Shown here: positions 50,968 to 60,138 of the stretch, one piece after another
Layout of the letters: the number at the start of each line of letters is the position of its first letter
How positions within the stretch are numbered: the stretch's first letter is position 1
NCBI RefSeq assembly: GCF_029320955.1
Contig: NZ_CP119757.1
Coordinates: 5,394,001 to 5,458,000 of the forward strand
Source: Flavobacterium sp. YJ01
GTDB lineage: Bacteria; Bacteroidota; Bacteroidia; Flavobacteriales; Flavobacteriaceae
Length of the DNA: 64,000 nt
Direction: 5' to 3'
Notes under the pieces: model-generated
Seen by the model: the letters and a program-made list of their open reading frames with translations, nothing else
What the model was told of the DNA's origin: nothing
Databases searched by the model: none
Made by a program: the position numbers and the translations under genes

Positions 50968-51622
50968 TTATTCTAGTTTTAAAAAAAATTGTAATTAAAA
51001 AAAAACAGAAATAAAATAATTCGAATCCCTCTCAGGATAATAGCTTTATAAATTTTAGAAATTACCCTATCGACGGTATGTCTTTTAAATAATTTGATGC
51101 ATAAATCTTAAAAGCAAAAAGATAATTTCACGGCTTAACCATTGGTTTATAAAATAACTTTTAGAAAGTGTGAATTAGTACTTTTCCTCTTTCGTTATCA
51201 TTTATATACTAATTATAGATACAATTCTAACTTTTAACCTTAGGTGTTACTTTTTTCTCTTTGAAGTTTCGACTAACACATAAATCATTTGCTCCTTGTT
51301 TTGAGGTCTATTAATTAAAACCCTAAAAAAATGAGCGACAAATTTTTTAAATTTTCTCAAAAAAATCATTTTTTAGGTTAATAAATCAGTGAAAGAAAAT
51401 CAATCTGAAATCTGATAAATAAAATGTATCTTATTGATTTCTAGGGTGTAAAATTAATTATTATTTTTCTAAACTAATGTTAAAAAATGTTATTTTTTGT
51501 AAGTAAATACCAATTGTTAACATTGCTAGATAATTTGCTAAAGACTTAAAGTAATTTGAGTAGGTAAAATAGGAAAAATGCCTTATTTTTACGCTATAAT
51601 TATTTTAAACAAAAAAATCAAA
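50968..51622. other. intergenic region upstream of menB
   Basis: 655 bp, AT-rich. No frame above about 25 codons looks real. TTCGAATCCCTCTC at 51021 resembles the T-arm of a tRNA but has no partner strand, so it is not a tRNA. The menB start would have a -7-like TTATTTTTA near 51582. Nothing else recognised. Confidence 0.5.
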
Positions 51623-52456
51623 ATGGATTGGATTACAGCCAAAGAATTTGAAGATATAACCTATAAAAAATGTAATGGAGTAGCGAGAATAGCCTTTAAC
51701 AGACCAAATGTTAGAAATGCTTTCCGTCCTAAAACTACTTCAGAATTATACCAAGCTTTTTATGATGCACAAGAGGATACTTCAATTGGAGTAGTTTTGC
51801 TTTCTGCTGAAGGTCCTTCGACTAAAGATGGAGTTTATTCTTTCTGTAGTGGTGGTGATCAAAATGCGCGCGGACATCAAGGATATGTTGGAGAAGACGG
51901 ACAACATCGTTTGAATATTCTAGAAGTACAGCGTTTAATTCGTTTTATGCCAAAAGTTGTAATTGCTGTTGTTCCTGGCTGGGCTGTTGGTGGTGGACAT
52001 AGTTTACACGTAGTTTGCGATATGACGCTTGCAAGTAAAGAACACGCTATTTTTAAACAAACAGATGCTGACGTAACAAGTTTTGACGGTGGTTACGGTT
52101 CGGCATATTTGGCTAAAATGGTCGGTCAGAAAAAAGCACGTGAAATTTTCTTTTTAGGTAGAAATTACTCTGCGCAAGAAGCTTTTGAAATGGGAATGGT
52201 AAATGCTGTAATTCCCCATGACGAATTAGAAGCTACCGCTTACGAATGGGCTCAAGAAATCCTTCAGAAATCGCCAACTTCTATAAAAATGCTGAAATTT
52301 GCCATGAACTTAACAGACGACGGAATGGTCGGACAACAAGTTTTTGCGGGAGAAGCAACTCGTTTAGCTTACATGACCGAAGAAGCTAAAGAAGGAAGAA
52401 ATGCTTTCTTAGAAAAAAGAAAACCAAACTTTGGTGAAAATAAATGGTTGCCATAA
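51623..52456 (+). CDS. menB: 1,4-dihydroxy-2-naphthoyl-CoA synthase
   Basis: 277 aa from the ATG at 51623 (MDWITAKEFEDITYKKCNGV), the usual start of this family; a longer in-frame start at 51578 adds a hydrophobic leader that other MenB proteins lack. Crotonase fold, with CSGGDQNARG and AVVPGWAVGGGHSLHVVCDM as the CoA oxyanion-hole region, and SFDGGYGSAYLAKMVGQKKA. It closes the ring of o-succinylbenzoyl-CoA. The acid/base Asp of the family is in TDADVTSFDGG. Followed by menA. Confidence 0.95.
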   Translation: MDWITAKEFEDITYKKCNGVARIAFNRPNVRNAFRPKTTSELYQAFYDAQEDTSIGVVLLSAEGPSTKDGVYSFCSGGDQNARGHQGYVGEDGQHRLNILEVQRLIRFMPKVVIAVVPGWAVGGGHSLHVVCDMTLASKEHAIFKQTDADVTSFDGGYGSAYLAKMVGQKKAREIFFLGRNYSAQEAFEMGMVNAVIPHDELEATAYEWAQEILQKSPTSIKMLKFAMNLTDDGMVGQQVFAGEATRLAYMTEEAKEGRNAFLEKRKPNFGENKWLP

Positions 52457-52618
52457 ATATTTTAGATTTTAGATCGCAGATTTTAGATTTTATCTAAACT
52501 GAGATCTGATTTTAAATTAAAAACAATACTTTTTAGGTTGCAGATTTTAGATTAATAAAATTCAACACAAGTTGAAATAATCTAAAATCTAAACTCTAAA
52601 ATCTAAAATTTAAAAATA
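52457..52618. repeat. TTTAGAT word repeat forming an inverted repeat
   Basis: Between menB and menA. Left arm ATTTTAGATTTTAGA (52459-52473) is perfectly inverted as TCTAAAATCTAAAAT (52595-52609). The words TTTAGAT and TCTAAAATC repeat on both sides (about ten copies). Confidence 0.65.
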
Positions 52619-53581
52619 ATGAAACATTGGATTGAAGCCGCAAGATTGCGCACATTACCTTTATCCGTTTCTGGAATTATAGTTGGAAGTATTTACGCAT
52701 TGTCTAATCCAACAGAAACTATTAACACGCCAACCGAAGTATTTAGCTGGAAAGTTTTTGGTTTCGCGCTATTAACAACATTGGGTTTGCAAGTATTATC
52801 CAATTTTGCGAATGATTATGGAGATGGAGTAAAAGGTACTGATAACGCAGATCGAGTTGGGCCGCAGCGTGCTATACAAAGTGGCGTTATTACGCCTCAG
52901 GCAATGAAAAAAGCCATTATCATTACGTCGTTATTGACTTTATTATCAGCCATAATCTTGATTTATTTTGCTTTCGGAAAAGACAATTTTGGTTACTCAA
53001 TCTTTTTCTTATTGTTAGGAATTGCCGCAATTGTATCGGCAATTCGATATACAGTTGGAAATTCTGCTTACGGATATAGAGGATTTGGAGATGTATTTGT
53101 ATTTGTTTTTTTTGGATTAGTAAGCACTTTAGGTGTTAACTTTTTGTATGCTAAAGAAATTGATCCGCTTTTAATTCTTCCAGCAATTTCAATTGGATTA
53201 TTGAGTGTTGGAGTTTTAAACTTAAACAATATGCGCGATCAGGAATCTGATAAAAAAGCAGGAAAAAATACAATTGTAGTGCAAATTGGAGCCGAAAATG
53301 CAAAAGTTTATCACTACACGTTAATAATTACTGCAATGATTTTAGTAATTGTTTTTGCTGTTTTGAGCGATTACAATTTTGATCAGTATCTGTTTTTATT
53401 GGCTTATATTCCATTAACAAAACATTTAATTACGGTTTATAAAAATCAAAATCCAAAATTATTGGATCCAGAATTGAAAAAACTGGCACTAAGCACATTT
53501 TTACTTTCAATCTTATTGACAGTTTGTATGATCTCGTTGATTTCAGATATTATTGTAAACTTGTTTTTAGGAGGAAGATAA
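52619..53581 (+). CDS. menA: 1,4-dihydroxy-2-naphthoate octaprenyltransferase
   Basis: 320 aa, about nine membrane helices. N-terminal HWIEAARLRTLPLSVSGIIV, the Asp-rich motif SNFANDYGDGVKGTDNADRV and the second motif LNNMRDQESDKKAGKNTIVV are characteristic of MenA. It attaches the prenyl tail to DHNA in the inner membrane. Distinct from the second UbiA-family enzyme at 35459. The MBL hydrolase gene starts 29 bp downstream. Confidence 0.94.
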   Translation: MKHWIEAARLRTLPLSVSGIIVGSIYALSNPTETINTPTEVFSWKVFGFALLTTLGLQVLSNFANDYGDGVKGTDNADRVGPQRAIQSGVITPQAMKKAIIITSLLTLLSAIILIYFAFGKDNFGYSIFFLLLGIAAIVSAIRYTVGNSAYGYRGFGDVFVFVFFGLVSTLGVNFLYAKEIDPLLILPAISIGLLSVGVLNLNNMRDQESDKKAGKNTIVVQIGAENAKVYHYTLIITAMILVIVFAVLSDYNFDQYLFLLAYIPLTKHLITVYKNQNPKLLDPELKKLALSTFLLSILLTVCMISLISDIIVNLFLGGR

Positions 53582-53610
53582 AATACCACTAATTTTAAAA
53601 GGTAAAAAAA

Positions 53611-54288
53611 ATGAAAATTACATTTTACGGACACGCTTCATTAGGAATTGAAGTTGGAGGAAAAAATATTATTGTAGATCCTTTTATTACAGGAAATCCA
53701 CAAGCCGCAGCAATCGATATTAATTCGCTAAAAGCAGATTACATTTTACTGACACATGCACACGGCGACCACGTTTTAGACGTTGAAGCGATTGCAAAAA
53801 ACACAAATGCAGTTATTGTTTCAAACGCAGAAATTGCAAGTTATTATGCGAAGAAAGGTTTTAACTCGCACCCAATGAATCACGGCGGAAGCTGGAAATT
53901 CGATTTTGGAAATGTAAAATATGTAACTGCAATTCACTCAAGTAGTTTTCCAGACGGATCTTACGGCGGAAATCCTGGTGGATTTGTTATCGAAGGCGAG
54001 CACAAAAATATTTACATCGCTGGAGATACTGCGTTGACTTATGATATGAAGTTAATTCCGCTTCGTACAGAATTAGATTTAGTAATTCTTCCAATTGGAG
54101 ATAATTTCACAATGGACGTTGAAGATGCTATTATTGCTTCAGATTTTGTAGAATGTGATAAAATTTTGGGTTACCATTTTGATACTTTTGGTTACATTGA
54201 AATCAATCACGAAGAAGCTATTCGTAAGTTTTTTGATAAAGGAAAAGATTTGATGCTTTTACAAATCGGAGAATCTATAGAATTATAA
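53611..54288 (+). CDS. metal-dependent hydrolase (UPF0173/MBL fold)
   Basis: 225 aa. Metallo-beta-lactamase fold: MKITFYGHASLGIEVGGKNI, the zinc motif THAHGDHVLDVEAI (HxHxDH), GGSWKFDFGNVKYV and the later GDTALTYDMKL. The UPF0173 group has no proven substrate. In this cluster it follows menA and precedes a TPR gene; the position suggests co-expression, not a function in quinone synthesis. Confidence 0.88.
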   Translation: MKITFYGHASLGIEVGGKNIIVDPFITGNPQAAAIDINSLKADYILLTHAHGDHVLDVEAIAKNTNAVIVSNAEIASYYAKKGFNSHPMNHGGSWKFDFGNVKYVTAIHSSSFPDGSYGGNPGGFVIEGEHKNIYIAGDTALTYDMKLIPLRTELDLVILPIGDNFTMDVEDAIIASDFVECDKILGYHFDTFGYIEINHEEAIRKFFDKGKDLMLLQIGESIEL

Positions 54289-54308
54289 TAGAAACTACTT
54301 TTACTTTT

Positions 54309-54354
54309 GATTATCCTATTTTAAGGAATAAAAATTACCTAAAATAGGATAATC
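54309..54354 (+). terminator. 15-bp hairpin after the MBL gene
   Basis: Arms GATTATCCTATTTTA and TAAAATAGGATAATC are perfectly complementary, loop 16 nt. No long T-run, so a terminator or a processing site. Confidence 0.5.
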
Positions 54355-54498
54355 ATCTAAAATATAATTTACCAGCTTCAATTAAATTATAAGCACTGAA
54401 GAAATTGGGACTAAGCGCTCAATCTTATAAGAAAGTTATTTGGCACAATCTATGTTATTCATTTCGTGAAGTTTTTAAAATAAAAATCATTTTAATCT

Positions 54499-55737
54499 GT
54501 GAAATCTGTGGCAATTAAAACATCCTCACAAAATTCAACTTTCAAAAAAATAATACTGTCTCTTTTTATTGCTTTTTCTTTTAACGCTTTTGCTCAAAAA
54601 GATGGTTATTGGGACAAAGAGCGTGCTACAACCAAAGAAATTATGGTTCCTGCGCGAGATAGAATTTCGATACCAACAGAAGATTTACCAGTTGGAACTA
54701 CAGAAATCGTATATAGAATCACACTTTTAGATAAAAATCAAGAAATGGCAAACAGTCTAGTTTCTTTATTAAAATCTATTCCAGATCCAACAGGAGTAAG
54801 TCAGGGATCTGCTGGAGCAGTTTTTTTGATGTCGAAAATTTCTGGAGATGATGAATGTACATATTCGATTTTTACCTCAAATGAAAATGCTAAAAAATAC
54901 GTTGCAGATGGTAAAATAGACAAAGCATGTTACTCTCAGGCTGAACCTGTTAGCAAAGACGCTAAAAGATTGTCGGTAAATAGATCTTCTTGCCTTAAAG
55001 AAAATATCAGCACTATTTGGTTTGGTTTTGAAAGTAAAAATTGGATTTTAAGTCAAAAAGTGGTTTTAGAAGTTGTGCCTTGGGTTGACACCAAATTGAG
55101 CCGTGGCTGGAACCAAGACAATAAAAACGAAATTATAAGTTTGTGTAAAACTTCGACAATGGCTCAAAAAATGGCAAATTCAGACGATTTCTGTGTTTGT
55201 ATTTTAAATAAAATTATGAAACAATATCGTTATGATGAGTTTCAGAAATTACTAGCTGTTGAAAAAACAAAAGTGTACAAAGATTTTGGGAATGCCTGTT
55301 ATAAAGATGCTGATATTTCTAAAAATGTTTTCAATGATTTAAGAACGCAAGCAGCTTCCCTAATAAAAACTCAAAAATACAATGAAGCAATTCCAAAATT
55401 AAACACAATTGTAAACGAAGGAAAAGCTACGGCATTAGATTACAGTTTATTAGGATATTGCTACATTTTGACAAAACAATATGCAAAAGCATTAAAAGTT
55501 TTATTAGAAGGCGAAAAACTAGATGATACCGAATTGATGATTAAACTAAATTTGGCACATACTTATTTGGTGAGCGGTGATTACAGTTCGGCAAAAGCAA
55601 TCTACAAAAAATACCAAACGCAAAACGTAACAGACAGTTTAAGCTGGGTTGCAAAAACAAAACTCGATTTTGCTGCATTTGAAAAAGCGGGACTTCCATC
55701 AAAAGATTTCGAAAGAATATTAAAATTGTATAATTAA
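54499..55737 (+). CDS. exported TPR protein
   Basis: 412 aa as called from a GTG at 54499. A signal peptide is present (IILSLFIAFSFNAFAQ). The C-terminal half has tetratricopeptide repeats (QKYNEAIPKLNTIVNEGKAT, ALKVLLEGEKLDDTELMIKL, SGDYSSAKAIYKKYQ), giving a scaffold for protein contacts. The region before them has six cysteines. The start lies inside the word repeat TAATCTGTGAAATCTGTGGC, so the first residues (KSVAIKTSS) may be non-native, and another start is possible. Confidence 0.75.
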   Translation: MKSVAIKTSSQNSTFKKIILSLFIAFSFNAFAQKDGYWDKERATTKEIMVPARDRISIPTEDLPVGTTEIVYRITLLDKNQEMANSLVSLLKSIPDPTGVSQGSAGAVFLMSKISGDDECTYSIFTSNENAKKYVADGKIDKACYSQAEPVSKDAKRLSVNRSSCLKENISTIWFGFESKNWILSQKVVLEVVPWVDTKLSRGWNQDNKNEIISLCKTSTMAQKMANSDDFCVCILNKIMKQYRYDEFQKLLAVEKTKVYKDFGNACYKDADISKNVFNDLRTQAASLIKTQKYNEAIPKLNTIVNEGKATALDYSLLGYCYILTKQYAKALKVLLEGEKLDDTELMIKLNLAHTYLVSGDYSSAKAIYKKYQTQNVTDSLSWVAKTKLDFAAFEKAGLPSKDFERILKLYN

Positions 55738-55815
55738 TTTTCTGAGATATGAAGCGTTTCTTAAAGTCTTTTTTAAGCTTAGCGACTTAGTATCTTAGCA
55801 CTTAGCATCTTAAAA
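55738..55815. repeat. CTTAG word repeat
   Basis: GCTTAGCGACTTAGTATCTTAG, ACTTAGCATCTTA words directly before menC; same family as 20251-20367 and 36391-36430. Confidence 0.5.
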
Positions 55816-55819
55816 AAAA

Positions 55820-56881
55820 ATGAAAGCTTCTTACCATAAATATTTACTCAATTTTAAACGTCCTTCCGGAACTTCGAGAGGCGTTATGACCGAAAAAGAA
55901 ACTTGGTTTATTATTCTGGAGGAAAATGGTAAAAAAGGAATTGGCGAATGCGGAATTTTAAGAGGTTTAAGCGCTGATGACCGCCCAGATTATGAAGAAA
56001 AACTAAAATGGACTTGTAATAATATTCATTTGGGAGAAACCGAACTTTGGAATTCTTTATTAGAATTTCCGTCAATTCAGTTTGGTATCGAAATGGCTTT
56101 TCTATCTTTAAAAAGCGAAAATCCATATCTTTTATTTCCATCCGATTTTACTAAACAAACAAGTTCTATTAACATAAATGGCTTAGTCTGGATGGGAGAA
56201 GCTTCTTTTATGAAAGAACAAATTGAAGAAAAATTAGCAACTGGTTTTAATTGTATAAAACTTAAAATTGGAGCGATTGATTTTCAAAAAGAACTTGAAT
56301 TATTGCAGTTTATTAGAAGTCATTTTTCGCCAGAAGAAATTGAAATTAGAGTCGATGCAAATGGTGCTTTTGATAAAAGTGAAGCTTTAGATAAATTAAA
56401 TCAACTAAATCAATTTCAGCTTCATAGTATAGAACAGCCGATAAAGAAAGGTAACGTTTTAGAAATGGCTAAACTTTGCAAAGAAACGCCGTTTCCAATT
56501 GCTTTAGATGAAGAATTGATTGGCGTATTTTCATTCGAAGAAAAAGAAAAATTACTGCAAGAAATCAAACCACAATATATTATTTTGAAACCAAGTTTTA
56601 TTGGCGGTTTCAAAGGAACAAAAGAATGGATAGATTTAGCAGATAAATATAATATCGGCTGGTGGATTACTTCTGCTTTAGAAAGCAACATCGGACTGAA
56701 CGCCATTTCTCAATGGACATTTACTTTAAATTCTAAAATGCCTCAAGGTTTAGGAACCGGAGCTTTATATACAAATAATATAGATTGTCCATTGGAAGTA
56801 ATAAATGGACAACTTTGGTATAATTTAGAAAAAGAATGGGATTCTTTTTTTAAGGTTCAAAGTGACAGAGGTTCAAAGTAA
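55820..56881 (+). CDS. menC: o-succinylbenzoate synthase
   Basis: 353 aa, enolase superfamily. Catalytic residues: the KxK pair in FNCIKLKIGAIDF, Asp in EIRVDANGAFDK, Glu in LHSIEQPIKKGN, Asp in PIALDEELIGV, and the Lys in YIILKPSFIGG. It dehydrates SHCHC to o-succinylbenzoate. The last nine residues (KVQSDRGSK) and the stop are encoded by an intergenic word repeat, so the protein has been extended at the 3' end. No menE gene follows; the next gene lies on the other strand. Confidence 0.9.
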   Translation: MKASYHKYLLNFKRPSGTSRGVMTEKETWFIILEENGKKGIGECGILRGLSADDRPDYEEKLKWTCNNIHLGETELWNSLLEFPSIQFGIEMAFLSLKSENPYLLFPSDFTKQTSSININGLVWMGEASFMKEQIEEKLATGFNCIKLKIGAIDFQKELELLQFIRSHFSPEEIEIRVDANGAFDKSEALDKLNQLNQFQLHSIEQPIKKGNVLEMAKLCKETPFPIALDEELIGVFSFEEKEKLLQEIKPQYIILKPSFIGGFKGTKEWIDLADKYNIGWWITSALESNIGLNAISQWTFTLNSKMPQGLGTGALYTNNIDCPLEVINGQLWYNLEKEWDSFFKVQSDRGSK

Positions 56882-57025
56882 CAAAGGTTCGAAGGTGCAG
56901 AGGTTTAAAACTACGTGCGTTTTTTTATGATTTTAGATAAGAGAGAAATTAAATGAAAGAAGGGACAGAGTCTAACACAAAAGAGAAAACTTTGTCTCTT
57001 TGTAACTCTGTCCCTCTGAACCTAT
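56851..57025. repeat. AGGTTCAAAG word repeat, overlapping the menC 3' end
   Basis: AAGGTTCAAAG, GAGGTTCAAAG, AAAGGTTCGAAG words on the left; inverted counterparts CTTTGTCTCTTTG, CTCTGTCCCTCTGAACCT on the right. About 120 bp between the arms. Its left end is translated as the C-terminus of menC. Confidence 0.6.
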
Positions 57026-57027
57026 AT

Positions 57028-57573
57028 TTACTCTTTTCCACCTAAAAGACTGTCTTGCCAATCTTTTAATTCCTGCCATTTTCCTTGATAAGCCAATAAA
57101 GCTTGTCTTGCCCAAGTACTTGGATTATGTATGGCATAATTTTCTCCACCAGAATCCAAAATAGATTGCAATTTTTCAGTTGATGCTTGAGATAATTCAT
57201 GCCAAGTTTTGATTCCTGCATTATTAAATAAAGCTTCTATTTTTGGTCCGATTCCTTCAACAATTTTCAAATCGTTTTCTTTTATTTTTTTGCCTAAAAC
57301 ATTTGCTGCCAAAGTGGCATCGAACGGAATTAGAGTTGGAGCAGCTGCCGCAAATGACTGAGTTGTTACTTTTGCTTTTGCTGCCAAATCTGCTTCTAAA
57401 GTAGCAATTCTAGCGTTTAAATTTTTAGTATTTGCTTTGCATGCATCTAAATCAGCTTGTAAAGACAATGCTAACGAATCATCATTTTTTGAATTCATTT
57501 TTCCTAGTAAATAACCTAAAATTCCACATATAAGGCCTACTAGAGCAGGTATTAAGATACAAGGTATGTTCAT
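57028..57573 (-). CDS. membrane-anchored helix-hairpin-helix protein
   Basis: 181 aa. A membrane helix at about 4-22 (CILIPALVGLICGILGYLLG), a coiled-coil segment (about 30-70), and a helix-hairpin-helix domain (about 95-170) with LKIVEGIGPKIEALFNNAGI and TWHELSQASTEKLQSILDSG. The HhH part is like the C-terminal extension seen on some ribosomal protein L21 and DNA-binding proteins. What it binds near the membrane is unknown. Partner of the OmpA gene 16 bp upstream. Confidence 0.7.
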   Translation of the reverse strand: MNIPCILIPALVGLICGILGYLLGKMNSKNDDSLALSLQADLDACKANTKNLNARIATLEADLAAKAKVTTQSFAAAAPTLIPFDATLAANVLGKKIKENDLKIVEGIGPKIEALFNNAGIKTWHELSQASTEKLQSILDSGGENYAIHNPSTWARQALLAYQGKWQELKDWQDSLLGGKE

Positions 57574-57589
57574 GATCGTATGTTTTTAA

Positions 57590-58501
57590 TTATTTAATTG
57601 TAATGACTGTTCTTCGGTTTGTTGCTTTTCCTTCAGAAGTATTGTTATCGCCAATAGGTTCATCTGGACCTTTAGATTGCGTTTCAATTCTTGCCGCATC
57701 AATACCGTTTTTAGAAAGATAATTTTTAGAAAAATCAGCTCTTTTTTGACCTAAAATGATGTTAGAATCACGATTTCCTACATTGTCTGAATGCCCTACA
57801 ACTAGAACAACAGCATCTTTAACTTGTTCTAGATATTGAGAAATTGCAGTGATTTTTTGCTTTTCTGCATCACTTAAATTTAGTCGGGATTGATTTGTAT
57901 TAAAATGAAGAACTAACGGATCTGCATTAATTTTATCTCTTAATGCACTCGATTCGTTACTAACGGTTGAAGTAGAGTCGATTGTATCAAATGAATAATC
58001 AGCAGGTCCAAGAAGAGTATCTGCACTCATTTTCCATTTCTCTAGAATTTCTCCTTTTGTATTAAATTGATTTTCTGACATTCCTTTTGAAACAAAATAA
58101 TTCTTGACATCATTTGCTCTAGCTAAACCTAGATTTTCAAAAGTCGTGGTATTCTTTTCGTCAGATGTGGCATAACCGGTTATTGTCACTTTTTGTTTCG
58201 GGTTTGAAGACAAGAAAGCTTTCAATTTTTCGATACCAGTTGTTACAGAATCGCTTACAGGCATTACGAGAATGGCGCTGTTTTTAAGGAACTTGAGATT
58301 ATCATGTGTCTGATATTCAATTCCCGAACCATTTAATACAAACGGAACAAAATTTGGCTCTTGAACAGCTGGGGAAACTATTTTAGGAGCATCATCAGTT
58401 GTTGTTTTGTCAGAGCAGTTGCAGCAGAATTTTAGGTATAAAAATGTACCTAAAATAATGGTTATCGCAATGCCTAATAGATAAAGTGCTTTTTTAGACA
58501 T
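57590..58501 (-). CDS. OmpA-family protein with two OmpA-like domains
   Basis: 303 aa. An N-terminal hydrophobic segment (about 4-22) then a Cys-rich spot (FCCNCSDK), a degenerate OmpA-like domain (about 75-155: PKQKVTITGYATSDEKNTTT) and a complete one (about 190-303) with VLVVGHSDNVGNRDSNIILG, LGQKRADFSKNYLSKNGIDA and ATNRRTVITIK. OmpA domains bind peptidoglycan non-covalently and tie the outer membrane or an inner-membrane protein to the wall. It forms an operon with the HhH gene. Confidence 0.85.
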   Translation of the reverse strand: MSKKALYLLGIAITIILGTFLYLKFCCNCSDKTTTDDAPKIVSPAVQEPNFVPFVLNGSGIEYQTHDNLKFLKNSAILVMPVSDSVTTGIEKLKAFLSSNPKQKVTITGYATSDEKNTTTFENLGLARANDVKNYFVSKGMSENQFNTKGEILEKWKMSADTLLGPADYSFDTIDSTSTVSNESSALRDKINADPLVLHFNTNQSRLNLSDAEKQKITAISQYLEQVKDAVVLVVGHSDNVGNRDSNIILGQKRADFSKNYLSKNGIDAARIETQSKGPDEPIGDNNTSEGKATNRRTVITIK

Positions 58502-58584
58502 AGATGATGAGTTTAGATTCTCTCAAATTTAACTAAAAAATTAATAGGTAACGTATTAATAATCAGTTATTTTAATGTTTTGGT

Positions 58585-58618
58585 TTTGTTTTTCAAAAAT
58601 TGAATTAACATATTTTTG
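58585..58618 (+). promoter_or_regulatory. promoter of the CYTH-ypdA pair
   Basis: TTTG (58585-58588), 22 bp, TATTTTTG (58611-58618). Fits the Bacteroidota consensus; the leader would be about 60 nt. Confidence 0.5.
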
Positions 58619-58685
58619 ATTTTGTTGTTTTACAACCTCTTAATTTAAATGAGTAACTTGCATAAAAAATAATTCAAATCAAAAA

Positions 58686-59159
58686 ATGGTCGAAATAGAA
58701 AGAAAATTTCTGGTAAAATCTGACGACTTTAAAACTCAAGCTTTTGCACAGAATAAAATTGCTCAAGGTTATTTAAGTTCTGTTCCTGAGCGTACTGTTA
58801 GAGTTAGGATTAAAGGTCATAAAGGCTTTATAACTATAAAAGGAATAGGTCAAAACAGCGGTATGTCTCGTTTTGAATGGGAAAATGAAATTCCGCTAGA
58901 TGAAGCGCAAGAGCTTTTGAAACTTTGCGAAAAAGGAAAAATCGAAAAGACTCGGTACGAAATTAAAGCAGGAATTCATGTTTATGAAGTTGACGAGTTT
59001 TATGGAGAAAACGAAGGTTTAGTTATGGCAGAAATTGAATTAAATTCTGAAGATGAAGTTTTTGAGAAACCTGAATGGCTTGGTGAAGAAGTAACAAACG
59101 ATCAAAGATATTATAACGCCTATTTAAGTAAAAATCCTTTTAAAGACTGGCAAAAATAA
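58686..59159 (+). CDS. CYTH-domain phosphohydrolase
   Basis: 157 aa. The signature EIERKFLVKSDDF at the N-terminus, RVRIKGHKGFITIKG and FYGENEGLVMAEIELNSEDE give a complete CYTH tunnel-fold domain. Family members hydrolyse tripolyphosphate or nucleoside triphosphates with divalent metal. Cytoplasmic. It ends 1 bp before the YpdA gene, so both are co-translated. Confidence 0.92.
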   Translation: MVEIERKFLVKSDDFKTQAFAQNKIAQGYLSSVPERTVRVRIKGHKGFITIKGIGQNSGMSRFEWENEIPLDEAQELLKLCEKGKIEKTRYEIKAGIHVYEVDEFYGENEGLVMAEIELNSEDEVFEKPEWLGEEVTNDQRYYNAYLSKNPFKDWQK

Positions 59160-59160
59160 A

Positions 59161-60129
59161 ATGACAGAATCAACATACGACATTATTATTGTAGGAGGCG
59201 GACCAATTGGTCTGGCTTGTGCGATAGAAGCAGAAAAGAAAAATCTAAAATATTTAATTATTGAAAAAGGAGCGATTGTAAACAGCATTTTCAATTATCC
59301 GTTGTACATGACTTTTTTTTCAACAGCAGAAAGATTAGAAATTGGCGAAATCCCATTTAATTGTTTAGCGCCAAAACCTGGGCGTCAAGAAGCTTTAGAA
59401 TATTACAGAAATATCCATCGTTATTTTAAATTTAATATCAATTTGTTTGAAAAAGTAATCGATGTTCAAAAAGAAAAAGGTGTTTTTCAAATTAAAACCG
59501 ATAAGCAAAACTATTCATCTAAAAATGTGGTGATTGCAACTGGATTTTATGATATTCCGATTGAAATGAATGTTTTAGGAGAAAGCCTTCCAAAAGTTCG
59601 TCATTATTATAAAGAAGCTCACGAATATGCTTTTAGAAAAGTTCTAGTTGTGGGAGCCAATAATTCTTCAGTAGATGCGGCTTTGGAATGTTGGAGAAAA
59701 GGAGCCGAGGTTACAATGGTTATTCGTAAAAACGAAATCAACAATCGTGTGAAATATTGGGTAAAACCAGATATCGAAAACCGAATTGAAGAGGGAAGCA
59801 TCAAAGCTTATTTTGAATCTAATATTACTGAAATCAGAGAAAATGAGGTTGATATTGAAACTCCAAAGGGCAAAATTACAATTGAAAATGATTTCGTGTT
59901 GGCTTTAACAGGCTATAAACCAGATTTAAATTTCTTAGAAAACATCGGAATCCAACTTTCTGATGATGACTTAAAAATTCCAAATTACAATCCTGAAACC
60001 ATGGAAACAAATATTGAAGGATTATTTCTTGCAGGCGTTGTCTGCGGCGGAATGCAAACACATAAGTGGTTTATTGAAAATTCAAGAATTCACGCCAGTA
60101 TGATTGTGGATTATATTACTTCTAAGTAA
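59161..60129 (+). CDS. ypdA: YpdA-like FAD/NAD(P)-dependent disulfide reductase
   Basis: 322 aa, two-dinucleotide-binding fold. FAD site IIVGGGPIGLACAIEAEKKN, NADPH site VLVVGANNSSVDAALECWRK, FAD-contact LALTGYKPDLNFLENIGI, and the end GLFLAGVVCGGMQTHKWFIE. This is the YpdA/bacillithiol-disulfide reductase family; Flavobacteria are bacillithiol or related low-molecular-weight thiol users. No CxxC pair like that of thioredoxin reductase is present. Starts 1 bp after the CYTH gene. Confidence 0.85.
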   Translation: MTESTYDIIIVGGGPIGLACAIEAEKKNLKYLIIEKGAIVNSIFNYPLYMTFFSTAERLEIGEIPFNCLAPKPGRQEALEYYRNIHRYFKFNINLFEKVIDVQKEKGVFQIKTDKQNYSSKNVVIATGFYDIPIEMNVLGESLPKVRHYYKEAHEYAFRKVLVVGANNSSVDAALECWRKGAEVTMVIRKNEINNRVKYWVKPDIENRIEEGSIKAYFESNITEIRENEVDIETPKGKITIENDFVLALTGYKPDLNFLENIGIQLSDDDLKIPNYNPETMETNIEGLFLAGVVCGGMQTHKWFIENSRIHASMIVDYITSK

Positions 60130-60138
60130 AAAAAGTTA

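Noticed and set aside
51015..51040. TTCGAATCCCTCTC resembles a tRNA T-arm
   Set aside because: No acceptor or D-arm partner and no complementary strand; isolated similarity only.
51331..51381. 16-codon plus-strand frame starting MSDKFFKFSQKN
   Set aside because: Too short and without context; chance in AT-rich DNA.
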